Positions 31,110 through 40,637 of a stretch of DNA of 64,000 nt are shown here, one piece after another (position 1 is the stretch's first letter; the number at the start of each line of letters is the position of its first letter). The notes below the pieces were generated by a model. That model did not search any database. It worked only from the letters and a program-made list of their open reading frames with translations, and was not told where the DNA came from. The translations under genes and the position numbers were made by a program. This DNA comes from Pseudomonadota bacterium (GTDB taxonomy: Bacteria; Pseudomonadota; Gammaproteobacteria; Pseudomonadales; Oleiphilaceae): positions 36,566-100,565 of the forward strand of contig PDPE01000033.1 in NCBI GenBank assembly GCA_002747395.1, in the 5' to 3' direction.

Positions 31110-31910
31110 TCAACCGGGTTGAAGTATCAGTTCGATCACAGCCTTGCTGCCGAAGTAGCCGATCATTAGTAAAACGCTACCGGTAAGTGTCCATCTGCTG
31201 GCTGTTGCGCCGCGCCAGCCCGAGATTTTGTGCCCTATGATCAATGTCGTAAACACGACGAGGGATATGAGTGAAAAAACGGTTTTGTGCACCAGTTTTT
31301 GAGCAAAAAGGTCTTCGACAAAGACAAATCCGATAATGATTGCGATAGTTAACAAGGCAGCGCCGGAGTAAAGCATTTCAAAAAGGATCGATTCCATCGT
31401 TTGTAATGGCGGGAGATTTTTGACCAGCAAGCTGTTGTAATTGGTTCGCAGCGATTTGTTTTGTAAGTAGAGCAGGCAGGCCTGGACGGCTGCAAGGGTG
31501 AATATGCTGTAGGCTGTTATCGAAAACAGAATGTGTACGATGAGTCCGCCCTGGCTGGTTGTTGCATGCCAGTCGCCGGTATTGAAAACGAGCAGGGCAA
31601 TGAGTGATAAAACCGCAATGGGGCAGGTCACCAGTAACCAGCTGGATAGGGGCTTTTTGATGTTTGCGATGGTTGAGATAACTACCATGAGCCAGGATAT
31701 TGTCGACAATGATTTGAAAAAATTGAAATCGATGCCTTCTGCCCGAACAACCAGATGAAAGTTCAATGCTCCATGGCAGAGGATTGCCAGAATACCGAGC
31801 AGAAATACGAGAAAAGGTCGTGGCGTAATTCGATTTTGAAACAGCAGATAATGGTAGGTGGTACCTGACAGGTAGAAAAAAACAGCTGACAGGGCGAGTG
31901 TGATTGTCAT
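31110..31910 (-). CDS. CcsA/HemX-like inner-membrane cytochrome c assembly protein (YpjD-type)
   Basis: Multiple TM segments; LIVHILFSITAYSIFTLAAVQACLLYLQN; located next to ffh as commonly seen. Internal ATG at 31910 preferred. Confidence 0.72.
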   Translation of the reverse strand: MTITLALSAVFFYLSGTTYHYLLFQNRITPRPFLVFLLGILAILCHGALNFHLVVRAEGIDFNFFKSLSTISWLMVVISTIANIKKPLSSWLLVTCPIAVLSLIALLVFNTGDWHATTSQGGLIVHILFSITAYSIFTLAAVQACLLYLQNKSLRTNYNSLLVKNLPPLQTMESILFEMLYSGAALLTIAIIIGFVFVEDLFAQKLVHKTVFSLISLVVFTTLIIGHKISGWRGATASRWTLTGSVLLMIGYFGSKAVIELILQPG

Positions 31911-32052
31911 AGTGTGGCGTACGGGTTGACTCTGTATGGTGTGTTGAATGACTCTGCCATAGGGTAGCATGGTTGCGGCATGATTTAATACAGGTTTGTG
32001 GGCAAATGGTCAGACGAAAGCCGGTGATTGTCATCGAGGGTCAAATTCTGCA

Positions 32053-32084
32053 GGTATTGGTTTATCCGGGTATTGGTTTATAAT
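32053..32084 (+). promoter_or_regulatory. 16-bp tandem repeat x2 containing the likely ffh promoter (-10 TATAAT at 32079-32084)
   Basis: GGTATTGGTTTATCCG / GGTATTGGTTTATAAT; TTGGTT and TATAAT separated by 16 bp. Confidence 0.6.
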
Positions 32085-32229
32085 GCTGCGATACCTTCGC
32101 GTGTCAGAAAAGAATGGGCAGGCGTGTCGGGCTGCCAGGTGGTTGTTAACGGTGCCGAAACGTTGTTATCCGGTGCAACAGGCGCGTTGTCAACAGTGAT
32201 TGTTAAAGTGTGGGATGAGATAAAGAGAT

Positions 32230-33609
32230 ATGTTTGAAAATTTGACCGACAGATTGTCAGAGAGCCTTAACAAGATAACAGGCCAGGCAAGGCTGACTGA
32301 AGATAATATCAGGGAAACCCTGCGCGAAGTTCGCATGGCGCTTCTGGAAGCGGATGTCGCTCTGCCGGTTGTAAAGGACTTTATTGAACAGGTCAAGCAA
32401 AAGGCGGTAGGGCAAGATGTACAGAGAAGCCTTACCCCGGGTCAGGAGTTTGTCAAGGTCGTTAACGCCGAGCTGACAGCGGTAATGGGGAGCGCCTGTG
32501 AAGATTTGTCGCTGAATGCTCAGCCGCCTGCTGTCATTTTGATGGCCGGATTGCAGGGTGCAGGTAAAACTACGACTGTGGCAAAGTTGGCCCGATTTCT
32601 CAAAGAACGAAAAAAGAAAAAAGTCATGGTGGTGAGTGCCGACGTCTACCGTCCTGCGGCCATTCAGCAGTTGAAAACACTGGCTGACAGTGTCGGTGTC
32701 GAGTTTTTCGACAGTTCGGCCGGGCAGGCGCCTGTTACCATCGTGGAACATGCCAGGACGGCAGCCAAAAAAGCTTTTTTTGATGTTCTGATCGTCGATA
32801 CGGCCGGGCGCCTGCATATTGATGACCAGATGATGTCCGAGATCAAGGAGCTCCATCGTTCTGTCGAGCCGGTTGAAACGCTCTTTGTGGTGGATGCAAT
32901 GACCGGTCAGGATGCGGCCAATACAGCCAGGGCATTTAATGATGCCCTGCCACTGACCGGTGTTGTTTTGACCAAAACAGATGGTGACGCGCGAGGTGGT
33001 GCGGCGCTGTCTGTCAGGGCAATTACGGGTAAGCCTGTCAAGTTCCTTGGAGTGGGGGAAAAGACAGAAGCGTTGGAACCCTTTTATCCTGACCGGCTCG
33101 CCTCCCGGATTCTGGGTATGGGTGATGTACTTTCTCTGATAGAGGAAGCCGAAAGGAAGCTCGATAAACAGAAAGCAGAGAAACTGACCCGGAAAATAAA
33201 GAAAGGCAAGAGCTTTGATCTGGATGACTTCAGAGATCAGTTGCTGCAAATGAAAAAGATGGGTGGTATGGCCGGTCTGCTGGACAAGTTGCCGGGCATG
33301 GGACAAATGTCTCAGATGGCGCAGCAGCAGGTGAATGATACTATGCTGAGTCAGATGGAGGCTATTATCTGTTCGATGACTGTTCAGGAGCGTTGCTATC
33401 CCGATGTGATCAATAACTCCCGCAAGCGTCGCATTGCTGCCGGTTCAGGTACCCGGATTCAGGATGTAAACCGATTGTTGAAGCAGCACAGACAAATGCA
33501 GAAAATGATGAAGAAATTCACCAAAAAGGGCGGTATGGCCAATATGATGCGAGGTATGAAGGGTATGATGCCACCTGGCGGCGGGTTTCCTCCAATGGGG
33601 CGGATGTAG
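32230..33609 (+). CDS. ffh: signal recognition particle protein Ffh
   Basis: MFENLTDRLSESLNKITGQARLTEDNIRETLREVR, GLQGAGKTTTVAKLA, DTAGRLHID, Met-rich M domain. Confidence 0.97.
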   Translation: MFENLTDRLSESLNKITGQARLTEDNIRETLREVRMALLEADVALPVVKDFIEQVKQKAVGQDVQRSLTPGQEFVKVVNAELTAVMGSACEDLSLNAQPPAVILMAGLQGAGKTTTVAKLARFLKERKKKKVMVVSADVYRPAAIQQLKTLADSVGVEFFDSSAGQAPVTIVEHARTAAKKAFFDVLIVDTAGRLHIDDQMMSEIKELHRSVEPVETLFVVDAMTGQDAANTARAFNDALPLTGVVLTKTDGDARGGAALSVRAITGKPVKFLGVGEKTEALEPFYPDRLASRILGMGDVLSLIEEAERKLDKQKAEKLTRKIKKGKSFDLDDFRDQLLQMKKMGGMAGLLDKLPGMGQMSQMAQQQVNDTMLSQMEAIICSMTVQERCYPDVINNSRKRRIAAGSGTRIQDVNRLLKQHRQMQKMMKKFTKKGGMANMMRGMKGMMPPGGGFPPMGRM

Positions 33610-33769
33610 GCTCAAAGATGTCGGTTTGGGTTTCAGGGTGCCGTGCAGAGCATTAAATTCATAATAATTTGCAGAAAGAGGTTTTCAATATGGTTGTTTT
33701 CCCCTACAATGTGCGCCCTTTCGAGCACCGACATTTTTCTAACATTTTAAAAAACAGGAAGTAAGCGAA

Positions 33770-34006
33770 ATGGTAACAATTCGTTTGGCACGAGGCGGTT
33801 CCAAGAAACGTCCTTTTTATCACTTGACAGTTGCTGACAGCCGATGCTCACGCGATGGTCGCTTTATCGAGCGTGTAGGCTTTTTTAACCCGATAGCACG
33901 AGGTGGAGAAGAGCGTTTGCGTATTGATCGTGATCGCGTCGATTTCTGGATAGGTCGTGGTGCCCAGCCAAGTGATCGTGTAAAGAGTTTGCTGAAGAGC
34001 GCCTGA
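33770..34006 (+). CDS. rpsP: 30S ribosomal protein S16
   Basis: [41 protein letters not shown]. Confidence 0.98.
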   Translation: MVTIRLARGGSKKRPFYHLTVADSRCSRDGRFIERVGFFNPIARGGEERLRIDRDRVDFWIGRGAQPSDRVKSLLKSA

Positions 34007-34120
34007 CAAGGCCTCTGCCAGTCTGTTGATTGTTGGTGATTTGTTGGCCGTTGGCTGGTAGTATCAGGGAGCATTTGGTATCAAGGTGTTTCTATCGTTA
34101 CCGGTTTGGAGTAAACAAGC

Positions 34121-34687
34121 TTGAAGCCTGATCAAATACCTGAAGAGACGGAGCGAAAAAAAAACACCGACTCCCTGACAACTTTGGGTAAAGTGACCTC
34201 CCCTTACGGTATTAAAGGTTGGCTCAGGATATATTCCTATACTGATCCGATAGATAATATTTTGAACTACCCGAAATGGGTTTTGGTTCAAGATGGAAAG
34301 TCGGCAGTTTTCGACCTGGAGCAGGGTAAGGTTCACGGCAAGGGTATTGTTGTCAAATTCTCCGGATGTTCTGACAGAACCGAAGCTGAAAAACTGTGCG
34401 GAAGCAAGGTCTGTGTCTCGGCAAGCTCTCTCCCTGCATTATCAGAAAATGATTATTACTGGCATCAGTTGGAAGGCTTGAATGTTTATCATTCGGAGAC
34501 CGGTGCGTTGGTCGGGAAGGTATCCTATATGATAGAAACCGGCGCCAATGATGTGGTTGTGGTGAGGTCAACGGCCGGCAGTATTGACAGCAGGGAACGA
34601 TTGATCCCTTATCTGCCTGATCAGGTGATTAAAACAGTCGATCTTGGCAAACAGCGAATGGTCGTTGATTGGGATCTGGATTTTTAG
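34121..34687 (+). CDS. rimM: ribosome maturation factor RimM
   Basis: LGKVTSPYGIKGWLRIYSYTDP...YYWHQLEGLNVYH; TTG start; rpsP-rimM-trmD-rplS operon. Confidence 0.95.
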   Translation: MKPDQIPEETERKKNTDSLTTLGKVTSPYGIKGWLRIYSYTDPIDNILNYPKWVLVQDGKSAVFDLEQGKVHGKGIVVKFSGCSDRTEAEKLCGSKVCVSASSLPALSENDYYWHQLEGLNVYHSETGALVGKVSYMIETGANDVVVVRSTAGSIDSRERLIPYLPDQVIKTVDLGKQRMVVDWDLDF

Positions 34688-34744
34688 GTTGGCCCCGGCG
34701 AGTCGCAATGTCCGGTGCGGCATCGTTCGGAAGAGGTGTCTTCA

Positions 34745-35539
34745 GTGTGGGTTGGTGTTGTTACTCTTTTCCCGGAAATGTTTCAGGCAATTTCCGAGTA
34801 TGGCGTAACCGGCAGAGCTGTTCGTGAAAAAAAACTGGAAGTTGGATTTTGGAATCCCAGGGATTTCACTGAAGACAGGCACCGAACGGTTGATGATCGC
34901 TGTTACGGCGGTGGCCCGGGAATGATTATGAAGGTTGAGCCGCTGCGAAGAGCCATTGCTGCGGCCCGATTGAAGGCCGGAGAAAGCGGTTTTGATCCAA
35001 AGGTTATTTATTTGTCTCCCCAGGGCGACAAATTGAATCAACCGAAAATAGATAACCTTGCAGCCCGCGATTCCATGATTCTGGTTGCGGGAAGGTATGA
35101 AGGGGTTGATGAACGCCTGATTGAGCTGGAAGTCGATGAGGAAATTTCACTCGGAGATTTCGTGCTTACGGGTGGAGAGCTGGCGGCAATGGTCGTGATA
35201 GATGCTGTTTCACGATTTATACCCGGCGTGCTCGGGCACAGGGAGTCTGCCGCTGAAGACTCTTTTTTTAATGGGCTGCTGGACTGCCCTCACTACACGA
35301 GACCAGAGAATTATGAGGGCCTGAAAGTACCGGAGGTGCTGCTTGGCGGTAACCGTGAGGAAATCAGGCTTTGGAGGTTGGAGCAGTCGCTGGGTCGAAC
35401 TTGGCTGAGAAGGCCGGATTTGCTGGACGAAATCAGTCTCACAAAGGAGCAGAAGAGGTTGCTGGAGAGAGTTCAGCGTGAATGTTCTCCATTCAGCCTC
35501 GATTTGAACGAGTCTGCGGTTGATGCAAACAAGAAGTGA
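34745..35539 (+). CDS. trmD: tRNA (guanosine(37)-N1)-methyltransferase
   Basis: [85 protein letters not shown]. Confidence 0.96.
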   Translation: MWVGVVTLFPEMFQAISEYGVTGRAVREKKLEVGFWNPRDFTEDRHRTVDDRCYGGGPGMIMKVEPLRRAIAAARLKAGESGFDPKVIYLSPQGDKLNQPKIDNLAARDSMILVAGRYEGVDERLIELEVDEEISLGDFVLTGGELAAMVVIDAVSRFIPGVLGHRESAAEDSFFNGLLDCPHYTRPENYEGLKVPEVLLGGNREEIRLWRLEQSLGRTWLRRPDLLDEISLTKEQKRLLERVQRECSPFSLDLNESAVDANKK

Positions 35540-35592
35540 TGTATGGAGCAAGCGGTGAGGTATGGAGCAAGGAGTGAAGTATAGAGCTTCGA
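35536..35592. repeat. 19-bp imperfect tandem repeat x3 overlapping the trmD stop codon
   Basis: GTGATGTATGGAGCAAGCG / GTGAGGTATGGAGCAAGGA / GTGAAGTATAGAGCTTCGA. Confidence 0.85.
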
Positions 35593-35704
35593 GCCAGCCG
35601 TCCGCTTTCTTTATTTGTTGGTCAGGCCGCGTGCCTGGTAATGATTGGTATAGGGTTTTAATTAGGCAGGTCGGGTGACCGATTTCGGTGTTTAGGAGCA
35701 ATCG

Positions 35705-36061
35705 ATGAGTAACAAGAACACAATTATCAGCACATTGGAAGCTGAGCAAATGAACAAAGACATCGCCGAGTTTGCACCCGGTGATACCGTTGTTGTACAG
35801 GTAAAGGTGAGGGAAGGCGATCGGGAGCGTTTGCAGGCTTTCGAAGGCGTTGTGATAGCCAAGAGAAATCGTGGTTTGAACTCTTCATTTACCGTGCGTA
35901 AAATTTCCTACGGCGTAGGAGTAGAGCGTACATTTCAGACTTATAGTCCTATTGTTGACAACGTAAAGGTCAAGCGCAGAGGTGATGTGCGTCAGGCCAA
36001 GTTATATTACTTGCGTGAGTTGAGCGGTAAGGCAGCTCGTATTAAAGAGAAGCTGAAGTAA
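35705..36061 (+). CDS. rplS: 50S ribosomal protein L19
   Basis: [55 protein letters not shown]. Confidence 0.97.
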   Translation: MSNKNTIISTLEAEQMNKDIAEFAPGDTVVVQVKVREGDRERLQAFEGVVIAKRNRGLNSSFTVRKISYGVGVERTFQTYSPIVDNVKVKRRGDVRQAKLYYLRELSGKAARIKEKLK

Positions 36062-36106
36062 GTAACGTCATATTTTATCCGGCGGTCTTCCATGAAACGC
36101 CGGCAA

Positions 36107-36139
36107 GCAAAAAAGGCAGCATTTGGCTGCCTTTTTTGC
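36107..36139 (+). terminator. rho-independent terminator after rplS
   Basis: GCAAAAAAGGCAGC-atttg-GCTGCCTTTTTTGC perfect 14-bp stem with T-tract. Confidence 0.9.
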
Positions 36140-36323
36140 TTTTTACTATTGTAATCTCCTGCGCTTTGAAAAGAGCATTTGCTTTGTTTTTTGGATTAAA
36201 TTTGTGAGAGAAAACGAGGTGTGGCTCGTTTTCAGCTTGCATTTGAACCGGCTATTGTGGAAGATTGTCGCTTTCGTGTAGCCTGGTGTGGCGCAAAGTT
36301 TATTTAAATGTTGAGGTAGTGTT

Positions 36324-37058
36324 GTGCTTAGATTATTCCTATCTGTCCTGTTTCTCGGCATGTCCGGGCTCGCTCAGTCTGAAGTGCCTGTGGATAAAAC
36401 CACGCTGATAAAACAAAAACTCTCTTCCGTCGTTCGCGGGTTGCAGATAAAGTCTGTTGCAGATTCAGCATTGCCCGGTATTTTCGAGGTTGCGTCTGAT
36501 AGTGATCAGGTGCTTTACATTACAGAAGATGCTCGTCATTTTTTTGCGGGCGATCTGTATCGACTATCTGCCGACGGGCTGGAGAACCTGACAGAAAAGC
36601 GTCGGGAAAAGGCAAGGGCAGAGCTGCTAAAAACAGTTCCCGATTCTGAAAAGGTAATTTTTGCCCCCAAAAATGCGAAAGACGTGAAAGCAAAGATCAC
36701 TGTGTTTACGGATATCGACTGCTTCTATTGCCGAAAACTGCACAATGAAGTCCCTCTTTTAAACGAGTATGGAATCCAGGTTGATTATCTGGCCTATCCT
36801 CGTGCAGGTATTGGAAGCAAGTCTTACGACAAGGTCGTTTCTACCTGGTGTGCGAAAGACAGGAATACGACCATGACGCTGGCTAAACAGGGCAAGGAAG
36901 TGCCTGATTTGAAATGTGACAACCCGGTTGATGCCCAGTTTGAACTCGGGCATCGAATGGGCGTAACGGGAACCCCGGCCATTTTCCTGGAATCCGGCCA
37001 GGTGATAAGGGGTTACATGCCTGCTGATAAAATGGCCAGGAGCCTGGGTCTGCTCTGA
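36324..37058 (+). CDS. dsbC: thiol:disulfide interchange protein DsbC
   Basis: Signal peptide; ITVFTDIDCFYCRKLHNEV (CxxC) and GVTGTPAIFLESGQVIRGYMPADKM. Confidence 0.93.
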   Translation: MLRLFLSVLFLGMSGLAQSEVPVDKTTLIKQKLSSVVRGLQIKSVADSALPGIFEVASDSDQVLYITEDARHFFAGDLYRLSADGLENLTEKRREKARAELLKTVPDSEKVIFAPKNAKDVKAKITVFTDIDCFYCRKLHNEVPLLNEYGIQVDYLAYPRAGIGSKSYDKVVSTWCAKDRNTTMTLAKQGKEVPDLKCDNPVDAQFELGHRMGVTGTPAIFLESGQVIRGYMPADKMARSLGLL

Positions 37059-37146
37059 TATTTTTTTAATTCTGATTTCAGCAAATTCGATCAGGCGTCA
37101 TTTTACCCGTTAGAATGGCGCTTTTGCCCGGTTCCGCAATGTCACA

Positions 37147-37220
37147 ATGTATTGCACATTAATGTATTGTACATCGTGGTATTGCACATCATTTCGTTCA
37201 CTCCAATTTCGTTTACTCCA
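37147..37220. repeat. two adjacent degenerate tandem repeats (about 15-18 bp x3, then 15 bp x2)
   Basis: ATGTATTGCACATTA / ATGTATTGTACATCGTGG / TATTGCACATC, then ATTTCGTTCACTCCA / ATTTCGTTTACTCCA. Confidence 0.75.
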
Positions 37221-37458
37221 GCTTGAAGCGGGTTTTCTGCAAAAACCGCCATTACCTCGAAACCTTGGGGACAACCATACCATCCGCCTGCCCGAAAGCA
37301 TCTGCCAACTCACTCAATTAAAAGAGCTTTACCTATACCGCAGTCATCTCACCAGCTTGCCCGAAAACTTTTATCAATTACCTGAAAAATTTGTTTCTCC
37401 TGCGGTTGAACAGGTGAAGCAGAATGTCAGGCAACAAGAGAAATTAAAAGCTGAATGA
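37147..37458 (+). pseudogene. probable leucine-rich-repeat protein remnant fused to repeat-derived sequence
   Basis: ORF contains LPESICQLTQLKELYLYRSHLTSLPENFYQLPE (about 1.5 LRRs) preceded by MYCTLMYCTSWYCTS from the tandem repeat; no full LRR domain. Confidence 0.5.
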
Positions 37459-37648
37459 TTGGAATCTGTTGTCCAATGTGTCGAGCCTGAGTGTTTTTCC
37501 TGGCCAAATAGTTATAATATGCCGGTTGGCAGAGAATATTGGAATGAGCATACAGCTTCAGGTACTCCAGACAGCAAGCATTATAAGCAGATAGTCTATC
37601 TGGTTTATGGTTATCCGAGATCAACGACAAGTCAGAGAGAGGTAAAAG

Positions 37649-38950
37649 TTGAAACCTGTAAGAGTTGGAATTTGTGGATTGGGAACAGTTGCAAGCGGCA
37701 CTGTCAATGTGTTGAAAGGAAATTCAGCCCGTATTAACAGCAGGGCAGGCAGAGAGGTCAAAATCGTACAGGTCGGCTCTCGTCGCAAGCGTGACAACTG
37801 TGATTTGACAGGTATCAATTTCACCACCGATGTTTTTGAAGTGGCGACAAACCCTGAGGTGGATGTGCTCGTCGAGTTGATGGGTGGCTATGATGTGGCC
37901 AGAGAGGTTGTGCTCAAGGCATTGGAAAGCGGCAAGCATGTTGTTACTGCGAATAAGGCTCTGATCGCCGTGCATGGCAACGAGTTATTCGAAGTCGCCC
38001 GGAACAATAATGTAAAGATAGCATTTGAAGCGGGCGTGGCAGGTGGAATACCTGTGTTGAAAGCCCTGAAAGAAGGTTTGGCTGCAAACCGGATTAACTG
38101 GCTTGCAGGTATTATTAACGGTACAGGTAACTTTATCCTGACCGAAATGAGAGAAAAGAGCCGTGATTTTGAAGACGTATTGAAGGAGGCGCAAGAGCTG
38201 GGTTACGCCGAGGCCGACCCCACCTTCGATGTCGAGGGAATTGACGCCGCCCACAAGCTCACGATCCTTGCCTCTGTCGCATTTGGTGTTCCGCTGCAAT
38301 TCGACTCTGCCTTTACCCAGGGAATCAGTGAAGTTTCCACCATAGATGTTGAGCATGCCGAAGAATTCGGTTATCGGATCAAACACCTGGGTATCGCCCG
38401 AAAACATACGAATGGTATTGAGTTGCGTGTACACCCTACGCTGGTACCGGAGCAAACCATGATCGCCAAGGTAGATGGCGTGATGAATGCGGTTGTGATT
38501 GATGGAGATGCTGTCGGGCAGACGTTGTACTACGGTGCGGGGGCCGGCTCGGAGGCAACTGCGTCGGCGGTGATCGCCGATATTGTCGACATTGCCAGAA
38601 GTTTCGACGATGAAAGCGGCAATACTGTCTCCCCCCTGGGTTTTCGTTCGGAAGATATTGAACCCTGTCGCGTACTGTCGATGGACGAGCTGGTTTCAGC
38701 CTATTACCTGCGTATTCGCGCAAAAGACAACCCGGGAGTCCTGGCCAGGGTGGCTTCTCTGCTAAGTGAAAGAGGTATCAATATCGAGTCGGTGATGCAA
38801 AGAGAATCGGAGCTTGACGATGGAATGATTCCCATGATGATGCTGACTCACCAGGTGAAAGAAAAGAACCTGAAAGAAGCGATAACCGCGATTGAGGCAC
38901 TGGATGATGTTGATGGCAAGGTCGTGATGCTCAGGGTTGAGCATTTTTAA
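37649..38950 (+). CDS. hom: homoserine dehydrogenase
   Basis: VGICGLGTVASGTVNVLKGN, VVTANKALIA, GIINGTGNFILTEM, C-terminal ACT domain. TTG start. Confidence 0.97.
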   Translation: MKPVRVGICGLGTVASGTVNVLKGNSARINSRAGREVKIVQVGSRRKRDNCDLTGINFTTDVFEVATNPEVDVLVELMGGYDVAREVVLKALESGKHVVTANKALIAVHGNELFEVARNNNVKIAFEAGVAGGIPVLKALKEGLAANRINWLAGIINGTGNFILTEMREKSRDFEDVLKEAQELGYAEADPTFDVEGIDAAHKLTILASVAFGVPLQFDSAFTQGISEVSTIDVEHAEEFGYRIKHLGIARKHTNGIELRVHPTLVPEQTMIAKVDGVMNAVVIDGDAVGQTLYYGAGAGSEATASAVIADIVDIARSFDDESGNTVSPLGFRSEDIEPCRVLSMDELVSAYYLRIRAKDNPGVLARVASLLSERGINIESVMQRESELDDGMIPMMMLTHQVKEKNLKEAITAIEALDDVDGKVVMLRVEHF

Positions 38951-39092
38951 GACTGTTTGAATTATGCGTAACAGTGCTTTCATTCCGATTGTAATTGCTT
39001 GCCCGCATGGTACAGGTTGCCGCGTCTAAACGGCTCATGCAGGTGTGGGCAGACACTTCTAATTAACAGTTAATGATACTCAGGTAAAAACA

Positions 39093-40496
39093 GTGAAATA
39101 TATAAGCACCCGTGGCAAAGCGGAAGCATTGAAGTTTGAAGATGTCCTTTTGACCGGCCTTGCCTCCGATGGCGGGCTCTACGTGCCAGAGTCCCTGCCC
39201 CGGTTTACCCTGGAGCAAATCGAATCCTTTCGGGGCCTTTCCTATGCCGAACTTGCCCTTGAGGTCATGTACCCCTTTGTGGAAGAATCGATTCCCCGGG
39301 ATCTGTTCAAAACCATGCTGGAAGAAACCTATTCCGGTGAGTTTTCTCATACCGCGGTCGCGCCTCTGACCCAGTTAGACACCAATGAGTGGGTGATGGA
39401 ACTGTTCCGTGGCCCCACCCTGGCGTTCAAGGATTTTGCATTGCAATTACTGGGTCGATTGCTCGATTATGTATTGGAAAAGCGAAAGCAGCATGTGGTG
39501 ATTCTTGGTGCCACCTCGGGTGATACCGGGTCAGCGGCGATAGAAGGCTGCAAGCGCTGCAAGAATGTAGATATTTTTATTCTTCATCCTCACAATCGGG
39601 TGTCTGATGTGCAGCGTAAACAGATGACAACGGTTATTGGAGACAATATTCACAACCTTGCTGTAGAAGGCAACTTCGACGACTGTCAGCGCATGGTGAA
39701 AGCCAGTTTCAATGACCAGTCCTTCCTTGAAGGAAAGCGTTCACTGGTTGCTGTCAATTCCATTAACTGGGCAAGAATCATGGCTCAGATCGTTTACTAC
39801 TTCCATGCTTCACTGGCGCTGGGTGGGCCGTCTCGCAGTGTGTCCTTTTCTGTGCCGACAGGAAACTTTGGTGATATTTTCGCGGGTTATCTGGCCCGAA
39901 ATATGGGTTTGCCGATTAATCAACTGGTTATTGCGACCAATCGAAACGACATACTGCATCGGTTTATCAGCAAGAACCAGTATAGTGTGGAAGGTATTTT
40001 CCATACGTTGTCACCCAGTATGGATATTGCGGTGTCCAGTAATTTTGAAAGACTCCTGTTTGATCTGTTTGGCAGAGATGGTCAATTGCTCAGTGAGCGA
40101 ATGGAGCGCCTGCATAGCGAAGGGGGAGACTCGATAGAAGAGCATCGCTGGAATCTTGCAAAAACGCTTTTTGACAGCTATTCGGTCGATGATGAAATGA
40201 CCTGTAACACCATTAGGGAGATTTTTGATGAAACCGAAGAACTGCTCGATCCTCACACTGCTATCGGTGTGAAAGCGGCCAGGGTGTGCCGCAGGGATAG
40301 CAGGGTGCCCATGATAACTTTGGGTACCGCTCACCCCGCCAAATTCCCGGAGGCAATTCAGAAAGCAGGGGTCGGAGTGAAACCGGATCTGCCGCACCAC
40401 CTGGCAGGCCTGTTTGACAGGGAAGAGCGTTTCAGTGTTGTTGCCAACGATATTTCGGAAGTCCACCAATACATCAAGGACAACATCAGACCCTGA
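39093..40496 (+). CDS. thrC: threonine synthase
   Basis: MKYISTRGKAEALKFEDVLLTGLASDGGLYVPE, GPTLAFKDFALQ, GATSGDTGSAAIEG. GTG start. Confidence 0.97.
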   Translation: MKYISTRGKAEALKFEDVLLTGLASDGGLYVPESLPRFTLEQIESFRGLSYAELALEVMYPFVEESIPRDLFKTMLEETYSGEFSHTAVAPLTQLDTNEWVMELFRGPTLAFKDFALQLLGRLLDYVLEKRKQHVVILGATSGDTGSAAIEGCKRCKNVDIFILHPHNRVSDVQRKQMTTVIGDNIHNLAVEGNFDDCQRMVKASFNDQSFLEGKRSLVAVNSINWARIMAQIVYYFHASLALGGPSRSVSFSVPTGNFGDIFAGYLARNMGLPINQLVIATNRNDILHRFISKNQYSVEGIFHTLSPSMDIAVSSNFERLLFDLFGRDGQLLSERMERLHSEGGDSIEEHRWNLAKTLFDSYSVDDEMTCNTIREIFDETEELLDPHTAIGVKAARVCRRDSRVPMITLGTAHPAKFPEAIQKAGVGVKPDLPHHLAGLFDREERFSVVANDISEVHQYIKDNIRP

Positions 40497-40524
40497 CTTC
40501 CGTTTTCTCTTCCGATGTCTTTTT

Positions 40525-40552
40525 AAAAAGGGTGTTACAACCCTTTTTTTTT
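40525..40552 (+). terminator. rho-independent terminator after thrC
   Basis: AAAAAGGGT-gttaca-ACCCTTTTTTTTT. Confidence 0.8.
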
Positions 40553-40574
40553 CAGAGTGTTTTTTTCAGAGTGT
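40547..40574. repeat. 14-bp tandem repeat x2 between thrC and recJ
   Basis: TTTTTTCAGAGTGT / TTTTTTCAGAGTGT. Confidence 0.7.
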
Positions 40575-40637
40575 TTATTCTTTTATTCTTCCCTTTGTTG
40601 TTATCGACAACATGCAATCAGCCGGTTTCCTGCCCCT

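Noticed and set aside
32257-33306. 349-aa antisense ORF over ffh (also 5097-5567, 11272-11784, 44385-45227, 40011-40469)
   Set aside because: Shadow ORFs antisense to strongly recognisable genes; low-complexity composition and no motifs.
36211-36232. AAAACGAG-gtgtgg-CTCGTTTT hairpin as a rho-independent terminator
   Set aside because: No T-run after the stem on either strand beyond the stem itself; a better terminator lies at 36107-36139. It may be regulatory, but this is unsupported.
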